A stretch of DNA of 64,000 nucleotides from Prochlorococcus sp. AG-363-N20 (lineage in GTDB: Bacteria > Cyanobacteriota > Cyanobacteriia > PCC-6307 > Cyanobiaceae). The notes beneath the pieces were generated by a model. It made no database searches and was not told the DNA's origin. It was given only the letters and a program-made list of their open reading frames with translations. Position numbers and translations under genes: made by a program. The stretch spans positions 62,001 through 126,000 of the forward strand of contig QCFX01000001.1 of the NCBI GenBank assembly GCA_003280105.1, in the 5' to 3' direction. The stretch's first letter is position 1; each line of letters begins with the position of its first letter. Below, piece by piece: positions 17,616 through 25,421 of this stretch.

Positions 17616-18533
17616 TTAGAAATTAAATCCTGATCTTTTCTTGCTACTAGAAACACAACCTAATTTCAATCTTTTCATTCCGCCATCATCCCAAAGCCAG
17701 TAAACAGGAACGGCTGCTTTTGCTTTTCGCAAATCAGCCCTATCTCGCAAACTGACAGGAATAAATTCCTTATTTGGATCAAAGTCCCTATCTCTTACTG
17801 CTTGATTCAATACCATGCTGCCCTCCTTACCTGAAACAGATTGGTGATAAGTCCCAATAGGTATTTGGAGAGCACCCATTTTTCGATTGAGGTAAATCAC
17901 GTGATGGGGCTCATCCCATTGAGGGTTGAGCAGAGTAAAAGTACGGCTTCCATCTAAAACCAAGTTGTGATCAATCTGATGGTGATGAACGTAATACTGC
18001 TCAAATTCCTCGTCATTAGGAGGAGAGATTGCAGCTCCATGATGAATTACCACATCAGATCCATTAGAGCCGTTAACTCCTGCATCAAAGAACGTGACTT
18101 GAGGAGTTTCACGAAAGACATTAGTAGGGACAAAATTCAGAGATGTCTTTTTCTCCTTTTTTGATTGATTCCACTTAACTTTGATTTTTATTGAGGCATT
18201 TAAATTTCTCAAAACAGGACAGTCCTTCGTGGCCTTTTGAAGGACCTTCAATTGATCAGCTCCTAAATTAGGTGGCATATCAATTTGAAGCAATAAGGAG
18301 TCAATCTTGCGAGGGCCCTGAGTTGTCATTTTCTTATCAATTACAACTTTTATCTCATCTAATTTCCACTCTTTCTCTTTAGCAGTGATTCCCATCACTG
18401 TAAGGAAACAAGTCCCTACAGCTGAAGCCAATAAATCAGTAGGAGCAAAGTTCTCTCCTTTGCCTGCATGGTCAACAGGTGCATCGGTTCTGAGTTTTTC
18501 TCCAGAATTTACATGCTTCGCTTCAGTATGCAA
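17616..18533 (-). CDS. OsmC-family protein fused to a cupin-like domain
   Basis: The N-terminal part (to ~125) is an OsmC/Ohr-type peroxidase-like domain with the two family cysteines: C42 (SAVGTCFLTVMG) and C105 (TKDCPVLRN). The C-terminal ~170 residues form a cupin-like double-psi barrel (HHHQIDHNLVLDGSRTFTLL, IPIGTYHQSVSG). OsmC proteins are normally ~140 aa, so this is a fusion. The track start is a TTG, yet in-frame codons upstream read ICRYLGDL, which matches the usual OsmC N-terminus but has no ATG/GTG; the true start may be a rare ATT/ATC or a lost codon. It may act in organic hydroperoxide or thiol stress. Confidence 0.75.
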   Translation of the reverse strand: MHTEAKHVNSGEKLRTDAPVDHAGKGENFAPTDLLASAVGTCFLTVMGITAKEKEWKLDEIKVVIDKKMTTQGPRKIDSLLLQIDMPPNLGADQLKVLQKATKDCPVLRNLNASIKIKVKWNQSKKEKKTSLNFVPTNVFRETPQVTFFDAGVNGSNGSDVVIHHGAAISPPNDEEFEQYYVHHHQIDHNLVLDGSRTFTLLNPQWDEPHHVIYLNRKMGALQIPIGTYHQSVSGKEGSMVLNQAVRDRDFDPNKEFIPVSLRDRADLRKAKAAVPVYWLWDDGGMKRLKLGCVSSSKKRSGFNF

Positions 18534-18935
18534 ATCTCCTAAATAACGGCAAATGATCTTGTCTACACTTCATAGAGCTTACAAGTAGATTTAGTGGGAT
18601 GAAGTTTGCATTCTTGCTCCCAAAAGTTAACTTGATTTTTATTCGGCAACTTGTAATTAAAATCGTGGATATGGTCTATGTCCCTAAGTGGGTTTGCAAT
18701 TACAGTGAAAGGAGTTCTTAGTTTCATAACCCTCCTATTTGGCTGATTTATTTATAACACATTTACGTGAATTATCTATAGGGCTTTTACGAAAGCATTT
18801 AGACTTTACGGTTCTTACTAGCTAAAGTGTTATTAACCGAATCAGGTGATATTTACCGTATACACTTCTTCGGTTTACAACATTAGTTCTTTCTGAAACT
18901 AGAGGCAAACTAATGGTGTTCCCGCACAGAACATC
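18534..18935. other. Intergenic region with divergent promoters
   Basis: About 400 bases separate the minus-strand OsmC-cupin gene from the plus-strand coiled-coil gene. No ORF or repeat copy is seen. AT-rich promoter-like segments occur near 18745-18875 (for example TATTTATAACAC and TATTTACCGTATACAC), but no box can be named with confidence. Confidence 0.4.
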
Positions 18936-19229
18936 ATGTACACATCCTTATTCGACTCCGTTTTTGCTGACTCATTCTTTTCTCCAATGAGGACTGTTTA
19001 TGTTGTCACTGATAGCCAACTAGAGGAGATCAAACGTAAGCAACGGCAAGAGGAACTCGACAATCTTGAAGCTTCCCGCAAGAGGCTGGAAGAGACCTAT
19101 CAATCTCGCATCAAAATTATTGATGAACGTGAGCATGAGCTTCAAGAAGAACTCAAAGCGTTAACCCCAGCAGAAAAAAAAACTGAACTCACTACTGAAG
19201 AGACTGAAAAGTGTGCTGTTAAGCCTTAA
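18936..19229 (+). CDS. Coiled-coil hypothetical protein
   Basis: The 97 aa product begins with a mobile N-terminus resembling small heat-shock starts (MYTSLFDSVFADSFFSP), then a long charged coiled coil (QLEEIKRKQRQEELDNLEASRKRLEETYQSR..., residues ~27-80) and an acidic tail. It is followed by a strong terminator, so it is a single-gene transcript. The family is familiar from marine cyanobacteria and cyanophages as a hypothetical; no function is known to me. Confidence 0.7.
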   Translation: MYTSLFDSVFADSFFSPMRTVYVVTDSQLEEIKRKQRQEELDNLEASRKRLEETYQSRIKIIDEREHELQEELKALTPAEKKTELTTEETEKCAVKP

Positions 19230-19272
19230 GCTCTTCGGCTAGCTGAGTGATGGGGATCGCTAAGGACGCCTA

Positions 19273-19297
19273 GAGGGGCCTAAGAGGCCCCTTTTTC
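19273..19297 (+). terminator. Rho-independent terminator
   Basis: The hairpin has arms GGGGCC and GGCCCC around a TAAGA loop, followed by TTTTT. It ends the coiled-coil gene transcript. Confidence 0.85.
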
Positions 19298-19379
19298 TTG
19301 CAATTTCAGAGATTTTGATGACTAAGCAATACTTCTTATGAATGGTTATAAGTAACTACCAGATAATAAAATTATGAGC

Positions 19380-20126
19380 CTAATAATTCTTAGCCACATT
19401 AGATTGCTGCCTAACAAGTTCAAAAAACTCTTGCTTCAGGCTTGAATCATGACGAAAATCACCTCTAACCACTGAGTTAATCATGCTTGTTTCTGGCTCT
19501 TTAACACCTCGCCATTTCATACAGTAATGCTGCGCCTTAATAATGATTCCTAAACCCTTAGGTTCACATAGGCGTTCGATTTCATCGGCGAGGATCATCA
19601 CAGCTTCCTCTTGAATATGAGGCCTAGAAAAAACCCAATCAGCTACTCGTGCAAACTTTGAAAGACCAATAACTTTCTCGCCTGGCTTAATTCCTATCCA
19701 ACAATCGCCCAATATCGGTACTAAATGATGAGAGCAGGCAGATCGAACAGTAATTGGTCCAACAGTATATATTTCATCTAAATTCTTATCATTTGGAAAA
19801 CTAGTAACTTTTGGCTGATCATGATATCTTCCCTTGAAAACCTCATTTATGTACATCCTTGATACTCTTTCTGCAGTCTCTTGAGTATTATGGTCGTTGT
19901 CAATATCAATCAACAAAGTTTTAAGTAGATCTCTGACTCTAGTAGCGACCTCTTTCTCTAGAGTATCTAATTCACCTGGTAAAATGTAATCTGAAATATT
20001 ATCATTTGCATGAAATCTAGCTCCATCAGACTTGATTCGTTCACGAATTATTTCTGATACCAACTTGCAGGACATCTTATCTTGAAGATCATCTTTAATA
20101 TTCTCATTAGGGGCTGTAGAAGTCAT
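19380..20126 (-). CDS. folE: GTP cyclohydrolase I
   Basis: FolE converts GTP to 7,8-dihydroneopterin triphosphate, the first step of folate/pterin and queuosine-precursor synthesis. The 248 aa protein has zinc ligands C131, H134 (SACSHHLVPI) and C202 (QHYCMKWRG), and the active-site segment GLSKFARVADWVFSRP. The C-terminal core is typical; the ~40-residue N-terminal extension is common in cyanobacterial forms. It is monocistronic and convergent with the coiled-coil gene. Confidence 0.93.
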   Translation of the reverse strand: MTSTAPNENIKDDLQDKMSCKLVSEIIRERIKSDGARFHANDNISDYILPGELDTLEKEVATRVRDLLKTLLIDIDNDHNTQETAERVSRMYINEVFKGRYHDQPKVTSFPNDKNLDEIYTVGPITVRSACSHHLVPILGDCWIGIKPGEKVIGLSKFARVADWVFSRPHIQEEAVMILADEIERLCEPKGLGIIIKAQHYCMKWRGVKEPETSMINSVVRGDFRHDSSLKQEFFELVRQQSNVAKNY

Positions 20127-20228
20127 AAATTGTATATTAAAAGAGCAAAAAACAAATAAAAGTTAATTAGCGAGCATAGAGCTTAACATATTAGGTTAGT
20201 AGTGTCACGAGGGGGAATCATTAATTAC

Positions 20229-20420
20229 ATGCCTAAAACGAATTGGCTCAAAGGTTTGAAATTAAATATCCATGCTCCAGGCACTGGATTTGCATTGATG
20301 GTCTTGGCACTTACTCAGATACCAGTAGCAATCAAAACATCGGCAGAGATCTATTGCATGGAGAAAGTGGGAGTCCAAACAGGCTCATTCGTCGCGGCAG
20401 TGAAGGAATGCAATGGATAG
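20229..20420 (+). CDS. Small membrane protein, first of an overlapping small-gene run
   Basis: I start at ATG (MPKTNWLKGLKLN); the track's GTG nine codons earlier is possible. A GAGGGGG element lies 13-14 bases before the ATG. The 63 aa product has one hydrophobic helix (TGFALMVLALTQIPVAI) then a polar domain (KTSAEIYCMEKVGVQTGSFVAAVKECNG) with two cysteines that could form a disulfide. It heads a run of five small ORFs before the porin gene. Confidence 0.55.
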   Translation: MPKTNWLKGLKLNIHAPGTGFALMVLALTQIPVAIKTSAEIYCMEKVGVQTGSFVAAVKECNG

Positions 20421-20492
20421 ATAGTCAGGTCTTTTACCTATATCGATTCAAGGAAATAGCGTTTAAATTTCAAGGAACCGGTCAAACTTGTT

Positions 20493-20651
20493 GTGCTGAT
20501 TGCAGCAACATTCTCTGAAGTGCTGAATTCCCCAGTGGGGATTGGGTTGGTCGTGGTGTTTTTCGCGTCCTTCTTGACACTAAGCGTGACTGCTTTTGGG
20601 TTTGGGACGAGGAACGAGAACCGTAGAGCTCAAGGACATGATCAGGATTAA
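20493..20651 (+). CDS. Small membrane protein with uncertain start
   Basis: The frame reads R-L-N-F-K-E-P-V-K-L-V-V-L-I-A-A-T-F-S-E then GIGLVVVFFASFLTLSVTAFGFG and GTRNENRRAQGHDQD. There are two hydrophobic segments and a polar tail, convincingly protein-like. No ATG is available; I mark the in-frame GTG at 20493, but the natural start may lie at 20463 (TTA), suggesting a lost start codon. The track instead lists a different frame (20243-20518), which I reject. Confidence 0.45.
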   Translation: MLIAATFSEVLNSPVGIGLVVVFFASFLTLSVTAFGFGTRNENRRAQGHDQD

Positions 20652-20655
20652 TTCA

Positions 20656-20790
20656 ATGAACCACTTCACCGCTACCTACATCGACTTCATTCAAACCATT
20701 GGTGTGATTGTGATCTTTGGTGTTGCTGCTTATGCCGTCAAAGAGATGCTTCTACGTGTAGAGAAAGTACAGATCAAAGTAGAAGAGTGA
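20656..20790 (+). CDS. 44-aa one-helix membrane protein
   Basis: MNHFTATYIDFIQTIGVIVI... has one membrane helix (IGVIVIFGVAAYAV) and a charged amphipathic tail (KEMLLRVEKVQIKVEE). An alternative ATG is at 20638, overlapping the previous stop. The track start at 20596 runs through the preceding gene and is unlikely. It stops one base before the next ATG. Confidence 0.6.
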   Translation: MNHFTATYIDFIQTIGVIVIFGVAAYAVKEMLLRVEKVQIKVEE

Positions 20791-20791
20791 G

Positions 20792-20959
20792 ATGGATGCA
20801 CTTGACCCACTCAGCCAAGTTGTTGGAGGGAATGCTCCTTCCCCGCTGTTGTTGATCATGGGATGTATTGGAGCATTCTTTGCAGGTGCCTTGATCACCT
20901 CGCTTTTAAGAGGCAGAGAAGAACAGGGTTGGTTTAAGCAAAAAGAGGAAGATAAATGA
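20792..20959 (+). CDS. 55-aa membrane protein, absent from the ORF track
   Basis: MDALDPLSQVVGGNAPSPLLL... has one hydrophobic helix (LLLIMGCIGAFFAGALITSLL) and a strongly charged tail (RGREEQGWFKQKEEDK). It begins one base after the preceding TGA and its own TGA overlaps the next ATG (ATGA), typical of translational coupling. No family is recognised. Confidence 0.6.
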   Translation: MDALDPLSQVVGGNAPSPLLLIMGCIGAFFAGALITSLLRGREEQGWFKQKEEDK

Positions 20960-21081
20960 CTGATTTAGATAGAAACGTTGATGACGATTCCTATGACGAA
21001 AATGTCAGGCTTGATCTTGGGGCTTTGGCAATTCTTAAAAAGTTTTCCCTTTGTTTGATGAATAAGCCAGGTTTTCACTAG
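20956..21081 (+). CDS. 41-aa acidic peptide, absent from the ORF track
   Basis: MTDLDRNVDDDSYDENVRLD... is acidic for 20 residues, then has a short helix (LGALAILKKFSLCLM) and NKPGFH. The start overlaps the previous gene's stop by 4 nt. It is the last of the coupled run. Function unknown. Confidence 0.5.
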   Translation: MTDLDRNVDDDSYDENVRLDLGALAILKKFSLCLMNKPGFH

Positions 21082-21206
21082 CTTTGTGTCCGTTTCAATA
21101 TTCCATTAGCTCATGAATCTTCTGGACAAAAGCCACAAAAGATCATTTTTAATGTAAGTATTTATACGTACTAGTTTAACTAGTAAATTTCCGTGTGAGG
21201 AACCCC

Positions 21207-22682
21207 ATGAAACTTTTCCAGCGTTTGCTGGTGGCTCCTGCTGCATTGGGCCTAATGGCTCCTGTTGCTGCAACCGCCGCTGCGCTAAACATCAACGATG
21301 TCTCTAGCTACTCCGACTCCGTCGAGTCAGTTAAGAGTCTTTCACAATTTTCCGACGTCTATCCAACAGACTGGGCTTATCAGGCTTTGAGCAATATGCT
21401 CGACCGCCATGGTTGCCCAGCTGTTACTGGTAATGGCGCCATGACCCGCTATGAAGCGGCAGCACTTTTAAACAAGTGCCTTGGCAAAGTTGCTCAAGTC
21501 AATACTGAAGAGCGTCGCCTTGTTAATGAGTTCTCTGCAGAACTTGCTGTTATCAAGGGTCGTCTTGATGGTGTAGAAGCCAATGCCGGCGGAATGCATC
21601 ATTCAGGAATGGGACATGTCGGTCATGGTGCAAGAACCATGATTATGGGTAAAACGGCTTTTGTTGTTGGTGGTGCTGAAGATGATGGCAATGTTTCAAG
21701 AGCAGTTACCTTTAACTACGACACAAAACTCGCGATTAAGACAAGTTTTAATGGAAAGGATTTGCTGAAAACTGTTGTTCGTACGGGCAATTTCAACAAT
21801 GCAGATACATTTGGGATGATGGGACCTGTACGGCTAGAGACAGCTTTTAATAGCAGCAATGCTTTAAACCTACATCGTGCGTATTATCAGTTTCCTGTAG
21901 GAAATAATTTCAACGCAACTGTTGGTCCCAGACTTCGCCAGGACGACTTGCTTGGCGTATGGCCTAGCGCATATCCAAATGATTCCATTCTGAATATCTT
22001 CACTTATGCCGGAGCCAATGCCGCTTATAGCAAAGAAATGGGCGCAGGTGCAGGTGTTACCTATGCCAAAGACAATTTGAGTGCATCTCTACTTTGGGTA
22101 GGCGATGAAGCCTCTACTTCTGATGCCGCTTCTGGTGGTATTGGTACAGAAGCAGGGTCTGATGACATCACAGCTCAGTTAGCTTGGGTTGGAGAAGGAT
22201 TCACTCTTGCTGCTGCTTACACCGTTTCTGATGGTGGACGCGATGACAGCGCTGCCGCAAGCAACGATGACTTCGAGGCTTGGGGCTTGAGCGGAGTGTA
22301 TGAGTTTGACTCCGATAAAGGCATTCTCCCTAGTTCCATCAGTGCTGGATTCGGTTGGAAGACCGTTGACAAGGAAGATGATGATGGAGCTGACGGCATC
22401 CAGAACAACTCTGATGATGTTGAAGACACTCAGACATGGTCCGTTGGACTTCTTTGGGACGGAGTTGGTGGTGAAGGCAATTCTCTTGGCATAGCCATGG
22501 GTACTGCTGAAGGCCACAGAGATGACTCTGGCTATGACGACCCAATGGCGTATGAGATCTTCTATTCCATGGCCGTAACTGACAGTATTACTGTTACCCC
22601 AGCTCTCTTTATTGTTGAGAAAGATGGTGAGGCTAATGATGATTACACCGGTGGCGTAGTCAAGACAACGTTCTCTTTCTGA
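21207..22682 (+). CDS. SLH-domain outer-membrane porin (SomA/iron-uptake-porin type)
   Basis: The start is the ATG behind GTGAGGAACCCC; the track's GTG is part of that ribosome-binding region. The 491 aa product has a signal peptide (to ~AATAAA, residue 24), one SLH domain (FSDVYPTDWAYQAL..., GCPAVTGNGAMTRYEAAALLNKCL) that binds the cell wall, a short coiled region, then a beta-barrel of alternating segments ending in a terminal aromatic (TTFSF). This is the abundant porin type of marine cyanobacteria. A decayed copy lies at 9597-9825. Confidence 0.9.
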   Translation: MKLFQRLLVAPAALGLMAPVAATAAALNINDVSSYSDSVESVKSLSQFSDVYPTDWAYQALSNMLDRHGCPAVTGNGAMTRYEAAALLNKCLGKVAQVNTEERRLVNEFSAELAVIKGRLDGVEANAGGMHHSGMGHVGHGARTMIMGKTAFVVGGAEDDGNVSRAVTFNYDTKLAIKTSFNGKDLLKTVVRTGNFNNADTFGMMGPVRLETAFNSSNALNLHRAYYQFPVGNNFNATVGPRLRQDDLLGVWPSAYPNDSILNIFTYAGANAAYSKEMGAGAGVTYAKDNLSASLLWVGDEASTSDAASGGIGTEAGSDDITAQLAWVGEGFTLAAAYTVSDGGRDDSAAASNDDFEAWGLSGVYEFDSDKGILPSSISAGFGWKTVDKEDDDGADGIQNNSDDVEDTQTWSVGLLWDGVGGEGNSLGIAMGTAEGHRDDSGYDDPMAYEIFYSMAVTDSITVTPALFIVEKDGEANDDYTGGVVKTTFSF

Positions 22683-22714
22683 GCTAAGTAAGCCTTTACT
22701 AAACTCAAGAAAGT

Positions 22715-22749
22715 AAAAGCTCTCACTAGAAATAGTGGGAGCTTTTTTT
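22715..22749 (+). terminator. Rho-independent terminator of the porin gene
   Basis: Arms AAAGCTCTCACTA and TAGTGGGAGCTTT surround a GAAA tetraloop, followed by a T-run. It lies 33 bases after the porin stop. Confidence 0.9.
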
Positions 22750-22761
22750 AAGACGTTCGAA

Positions 22762-22809
22762 CAAGTTGCTTATGAATTGAACTATGAAAACATGACTGAA
22801 GTATTGGTA
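22762..22809 (+). pseudogene. Inverted fragment of the downstream secreted-protein gene
   Basis: TTGCTTATGAA.TG.ACTATGAAAACATGACTGAAGTATT matches, on the opposite strand, the segment of the neighbouring minus-strand gene at about 23062-23110 that encodes LAYEMDYENMTEVL. About 45 bases are nearly identical. It is a small partial duplication in inverted orientation, about 250 bp from its source. Confidence 0.8.
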
Positions 22810-22883
22810 GTGAGAATGACGCTTAAGATCATTCATAAAAAGCCTTGCTGATCAACTTCCATTCACACAATATTCACACATTT

Positions 22884-23366
22884 TCAAAGGAAAGAAGGGT
22901 CTAAAAGTGATGGTCGATAAGAAAGTAAGAAAGGTCTTTGTTCACTCTTAACTGCAGTAATTACATCTTCTCCTGTGTGCCAAATCCATTGTTGTTGAGG
23001 CGATCTTCCGTCAACATCAACGCTTGTTCCAACAGGAGGCCCAAAACGATGTCTTAAACCCGCTAATACTTCAGTCATGTTTTCATAGTCCATTTCATAA
23101 GCAAGCTGTTTTAACCCATCCTTGTCTTCAACACGAACACGAAGACTATTCACAGGTAACCCGCTCATCTGAAAATCTCTAACTTCAAAAAGACCCCTAT
23201 TTAAATCTTCTTGAACAGGAGTCAAGGAAACTCCAAGATGGCTCTCTACACTTGAGAGATCCATCCCCCACGACAAACCTTCAACACAAGCCATCACAGG
23301 TTTAGGCGTTAATTGAATAAACAAAAGCAGAACTGCTATAGCAACGTATCTAAAAACCTTCATCAT
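22884..23366 (-). CDS. Exported hypothetical protein
   Basis: The 160 aa product has a signal peptide (MMKVFRYVAIAVLLLFIQLTPKPVMA, cleavage near residue 26) followed directly by Cys. A lipoprotein box is imperfect (VMAC), so lipid anchoring is possible but unsure. The mature part contains two related beta-rich segments (WGMDLSSVESHLGVSL; LRHRFGPPVGTS) of the 'first-helix plus GxP' kind seen in periplasmic DUF proteins. No family is assigned. Confidence 0.65.
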   Translation of the reverse strand: MMKVFRYVAIAVLLLFIQLTPKPVMACVEGLSWGMDLSSVESHLGVSLTPVQEDLNRGLFEVRDFQMSGLPVNSLRVRVEDKDGLKQLAYEMDYENMTEVLAGLRHRFGPPVGTSVDVDGRSPQQQWIWHTGEDVITAVKSEQRPFLLSYRPSLLDPSFL

Positions 23367-23536
23367 CTAAATGCGATTGCGCCTTTCTCCAAAAGAAACT
23401 AGTCGGATCTAGAGGAGAAGCTTATCTTTTGTGAGCTATCAAACTTAAAATGGTCAAAACCTCCTAATGGGGAAAAGCCCTCGCTAACTGATCTCTTTAA
23501 AAACCAGTAGCCATCTCATTCACACATTATTCACAC

Positions 23537-23663
23537 ACCGCAATTCCTGGAGATCTCTTGATATGACTGAAATTAACTACTGGCTAATGAAAAGTTAAAA
23601 ACCTTTTATACCAAGCGATCTCAAGGAATCGACAAAACCCATACCAGCAAAATACTAGCAAGC
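23537..23663 (+). repeat. EVE-leader repeat, copy G
   Basis: A near-consensus copy: CTGGAGATCTCTTGATATG, ACTGAAATTAACTACTGG, CTAATGAAAAGTTAA, ATACCAAGCGATCTCAAGGAATC, then the paired ACCAGCAAAATACTAGCAAGC. It is preceded by a tandem ATTCACACATTATTCACACA. It runs directly into copy H. Confidence 0.9.
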
Positions 23664-23785
23664 ATTTTCGCCCAAATCCCTTGATATGACTGAAATAAAC
23701 TACTGGCTAATGAAAAGTTCCCTTTAGTTGATAGCAAGCGCTTTCAGCGAATCGTCGAGATTTACTCAAACTTTATTCAAACTTG
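23664..23785 (+). repeat. EVE-leader repeat, copy H
   Basis: Immediately behind copy G: ATTTTCGCCCAAATCCCTTG, ATATGACTGAAATAAACTAC, TGGCTAATGAAAAGTTCCC, TTTAGTTGATAGCAAGCG, then ACTCAAACTTTATTCAAAC. G and H form a tandem pair with no gene between them, like an emptied cassette. Confidence 0.9.
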
Positions 23786-23995
23786 CATCCAAGAGATTAA
23801 TCACAAGTAAGTATCACTAAGAATTAGTGAACTCGATAAGTATTAGAGAATACTTAAATCCAATATTATGTATTTATTGAAACTCATTATAGTTAGTCTA
23901 TCAAGACAAAGCTCTGTTTTAGTGAGAAATGTACCAAAAAGAACAATAAGTACCTTCATTAATCTATATGTTTTAATCACTTTTATAAGGTTCAT

Positions 23996-24178
23996 ATGAA
24001 AAATTCCATCAGCACAAAAAAGCTAAATAGAGTTAAAGCAATCGTTAGGCATTTTAAAAATTCTCCTCCACAAGGATATGGCTATATATCTTCATCGATA
24101 ATGCGGCCTCTTGAAAAGAGAATCGATGACTATTGGATCCGTGAGATTGAACTTCACAATAGAGAATATGAAATATAA
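23996..24178 (+). CDS. Small basic hypothetical protein
   Basis: The 60 aa product (MKNSISTKKLNRVKAIVRHF...) is soluble and basic, ending in EIELHNREYEI. There is no signal or membrane helix. Position between repeat H and the hli gene. The function is unknown. Confidence 0.45.
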   Translation: MKNSISTKKLNRVKAIVRHFKNSPPQGYGYISSSIMRPLEKRIDDYWIREIELHNREYEI

Positions 24179-24200
24179 ATATTTTAATCACAATTATTTT

Positions 24201-24368
24201 CTAAAAGCTTTCTTGACCAGCCTTTAATCTTGAAGGCCTCCCAATTTCTAATGACTCTTTCTTTGGAAGAACTTCAATCAAACTTTCATACGGATCAAGC
24301 TCGTTGGCTATCAAAAAAGATTCATATGGCTCTAATTCTGCAAAACATTGCTCATCATGAGAATTCAT
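24201..24368 (-). CDS. 55-aa acidic hypothetical protein, absent from the ORF track
   Basis: ATG to TAG gives MNSHDEQCFAELEPYESFLI..., an acidic soluble peptide ending RLKAGQESF. It lies downstream of the hli gene on the same strand, beyond its terminator, and shows protein-like composition. No family is recognised. Confidence 0.4.
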   Translation of the reverse strand: MNSHDEQCFAELEPYESFLIANELDPYESLIEVLPKKESLEIGRPSRLKAGQESF

Positions 24369-24405
24369 ACATAAATAGATAGAGACTATTGATTGAAAGA
24401 GAAGA

Positions 24406-24435
24406 ATTTATAGGAGCCAAAAGGCTCCTATAAAT
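24406..24435 (-). terminator. Hairpin terminator of the hli gene
   Basis: A perfect 13-bp palindrome: ATTTATAGGAGCC, loop AAAA, GGCTCCTATAAAT. It lies just after the hli stop codon on the minus strand. The U-run is weak (TATAAATTC). Confidence 0.7.
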
Positions 24436-24439
24436 ATAA

Positions 24440-24565
24440 TTAAAATATGCCTGGAATTATTTGTCCTGTAGTGGCATATGTTCCAATTGCTACTAGAAAC
24501 CCAAGCATTGCTGCCCATCCATTATATTTTTCAGCTTTCTCACTCATCAGGTCTTTAGCAGTCAT
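24440..24565 (-). CDS. hli: High-light-inducible protein (Hli), short form, absent from the ORF track
   Basis: ATG to TAA encodes 41 aa: MTAKDLMSEKAEKYNGWAAM followed by LGFLVAIGTYATTGQIIPGIF. The NGWAAMLGFLVAIG helix is the chlorophyll-binding Hli/ELIP signature. Short Hli proteins in Prochlorococcus sit in islands and cyanophages and protect photosystems under light or nutrient stress by binding chlorophyll and carotenoid in the thylakoid membrane. It has its own terminator. Confidence 0.88.
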   Translation of the reverse strand: MTAKDLMSEKAEKYNGWAAMLGFLVAIGTYATTGQIIPGIF

Positions 24566-24843
24566 AAGAAATCTCCAAAAAAAGGATAATAAAAAAATAT
24601 CAAAATAAGCACTTAGTCACTGTAATTAAAAATACATTTCATATCATTCACCAAGTTTATGTTCATTCTCTAGTTTGGAGTGATATCAATAGCTACAAAC
24701 TGCTTGAAATTTGTATAAATTAAATCCAATAGTTTTCAGGCTTCAAAAGCTTTCGCAGAGATCATCCTTGATAGTATCAATAACTACATAGTTGAAGGAT
24801 TAATTGCTTTAAATTAGTTAGTTGAATTAAACCATTTTTACGA

Positions 24844-25044
24844 ATGACATCAGAAGCAGGTACACAAGAATGTTATGCATTACTAAAAGCCAAGGTAAAT
24901 ATTGAAGAGGCAATACAAGTTATAGCAAAACTAAAGCATTCAGAGCATATAAAACAGCAATTACTAGCTGTTCACAACCAGCTTGAAGGCATGCATGAAC
25001 TTAAAAGACGCGTTGTTCAGTCAAATGCTGAATCTTCAATCTAA
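24844..25044 (+). CDS. Small helical hypothetical protein
   Basis: The 66 aa, probably all-helical product (ECYALLKAKVNIEEAIQVIAKLKHSEHIKQQLLAVHNQLEGM) looks like a heptad-based coiled coil. No family is recognised. It lies upstream of the cupin gene on the same strand with a 90-bp gap. Confidence 0.5.
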   Translation: MTSEAGTQECYALLKAKVNIEEAIQVIAKLKHSEHIKQQLLAVHNQLEGMHELKRRVVQSNAESSI

Positions 25045-25134
25045 GAAATTTGACCTTATAGACCTGAGAGAAAGATTAAAGACTGTTTAACAGATCTCAA
25101 TCAGCTAAAAAGAAGTTGAGCTCGAAAAAATTAA

Positions 25135-25410
25135 TTGGCAATCTCAATCACATCACCCTGCCCTGAAAGCACTATCAACGAGTTAGGGATAAAGGAATGG
25201 CCAATATGGACTTGTGATCCAAGTTCATTTCCTTGGACATATAGCGACAAGGAGACTTGTTTAATTCTGGAAGGAGATGTGACGGTGACGCCTAACGAAG
25301 GTCAGCCTGTCAGGTTTGGGGTCGGGGATCTAGTTGTCTTTCCCAAAGGAATGTCTTGTACATGGGAAGTACATAAAGCAGTCCGAAAGCACTATCGTTT
25401 TGGTGACTAG
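25135..25410 (+). CDS. Cupin-domain protein (DUF861/EutQ-type)
   Basis: The 91 aa single-domain cupin has WPIWTCDPSSFPWTYSDKET, CLILEGDVTVTPNEG and GDLVVFPKGMSCTWEVHKAVRKHY. This is the compact DUF861 form common in cyanobacteria. The start is TTG (MAISIT...), consistent with relatives that begin MAI. A metal-binding role is likely but the usual His pair is mostly absent, so catalysis is doubtful. Confidence 0.85.
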   Translation: MAISITSPCPESTINELGIKEWPIWTCDPSSFPWTYSDKETCLILEGDVTVTPNEGQPVRFGVGDLVVFPKGMSCTWEVHKAVRKHYRFGD

Positions 25411-25421
25411 AAAATCAATGA

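Noticed and set aside
20243-20518. 91-aa ORF overlapping the small membrane gene at 20229
   Set aside because: It is a shadow frame of the 63-aa gene and then runs out of frame with the better hydrophobic ORF at 20463-20651.
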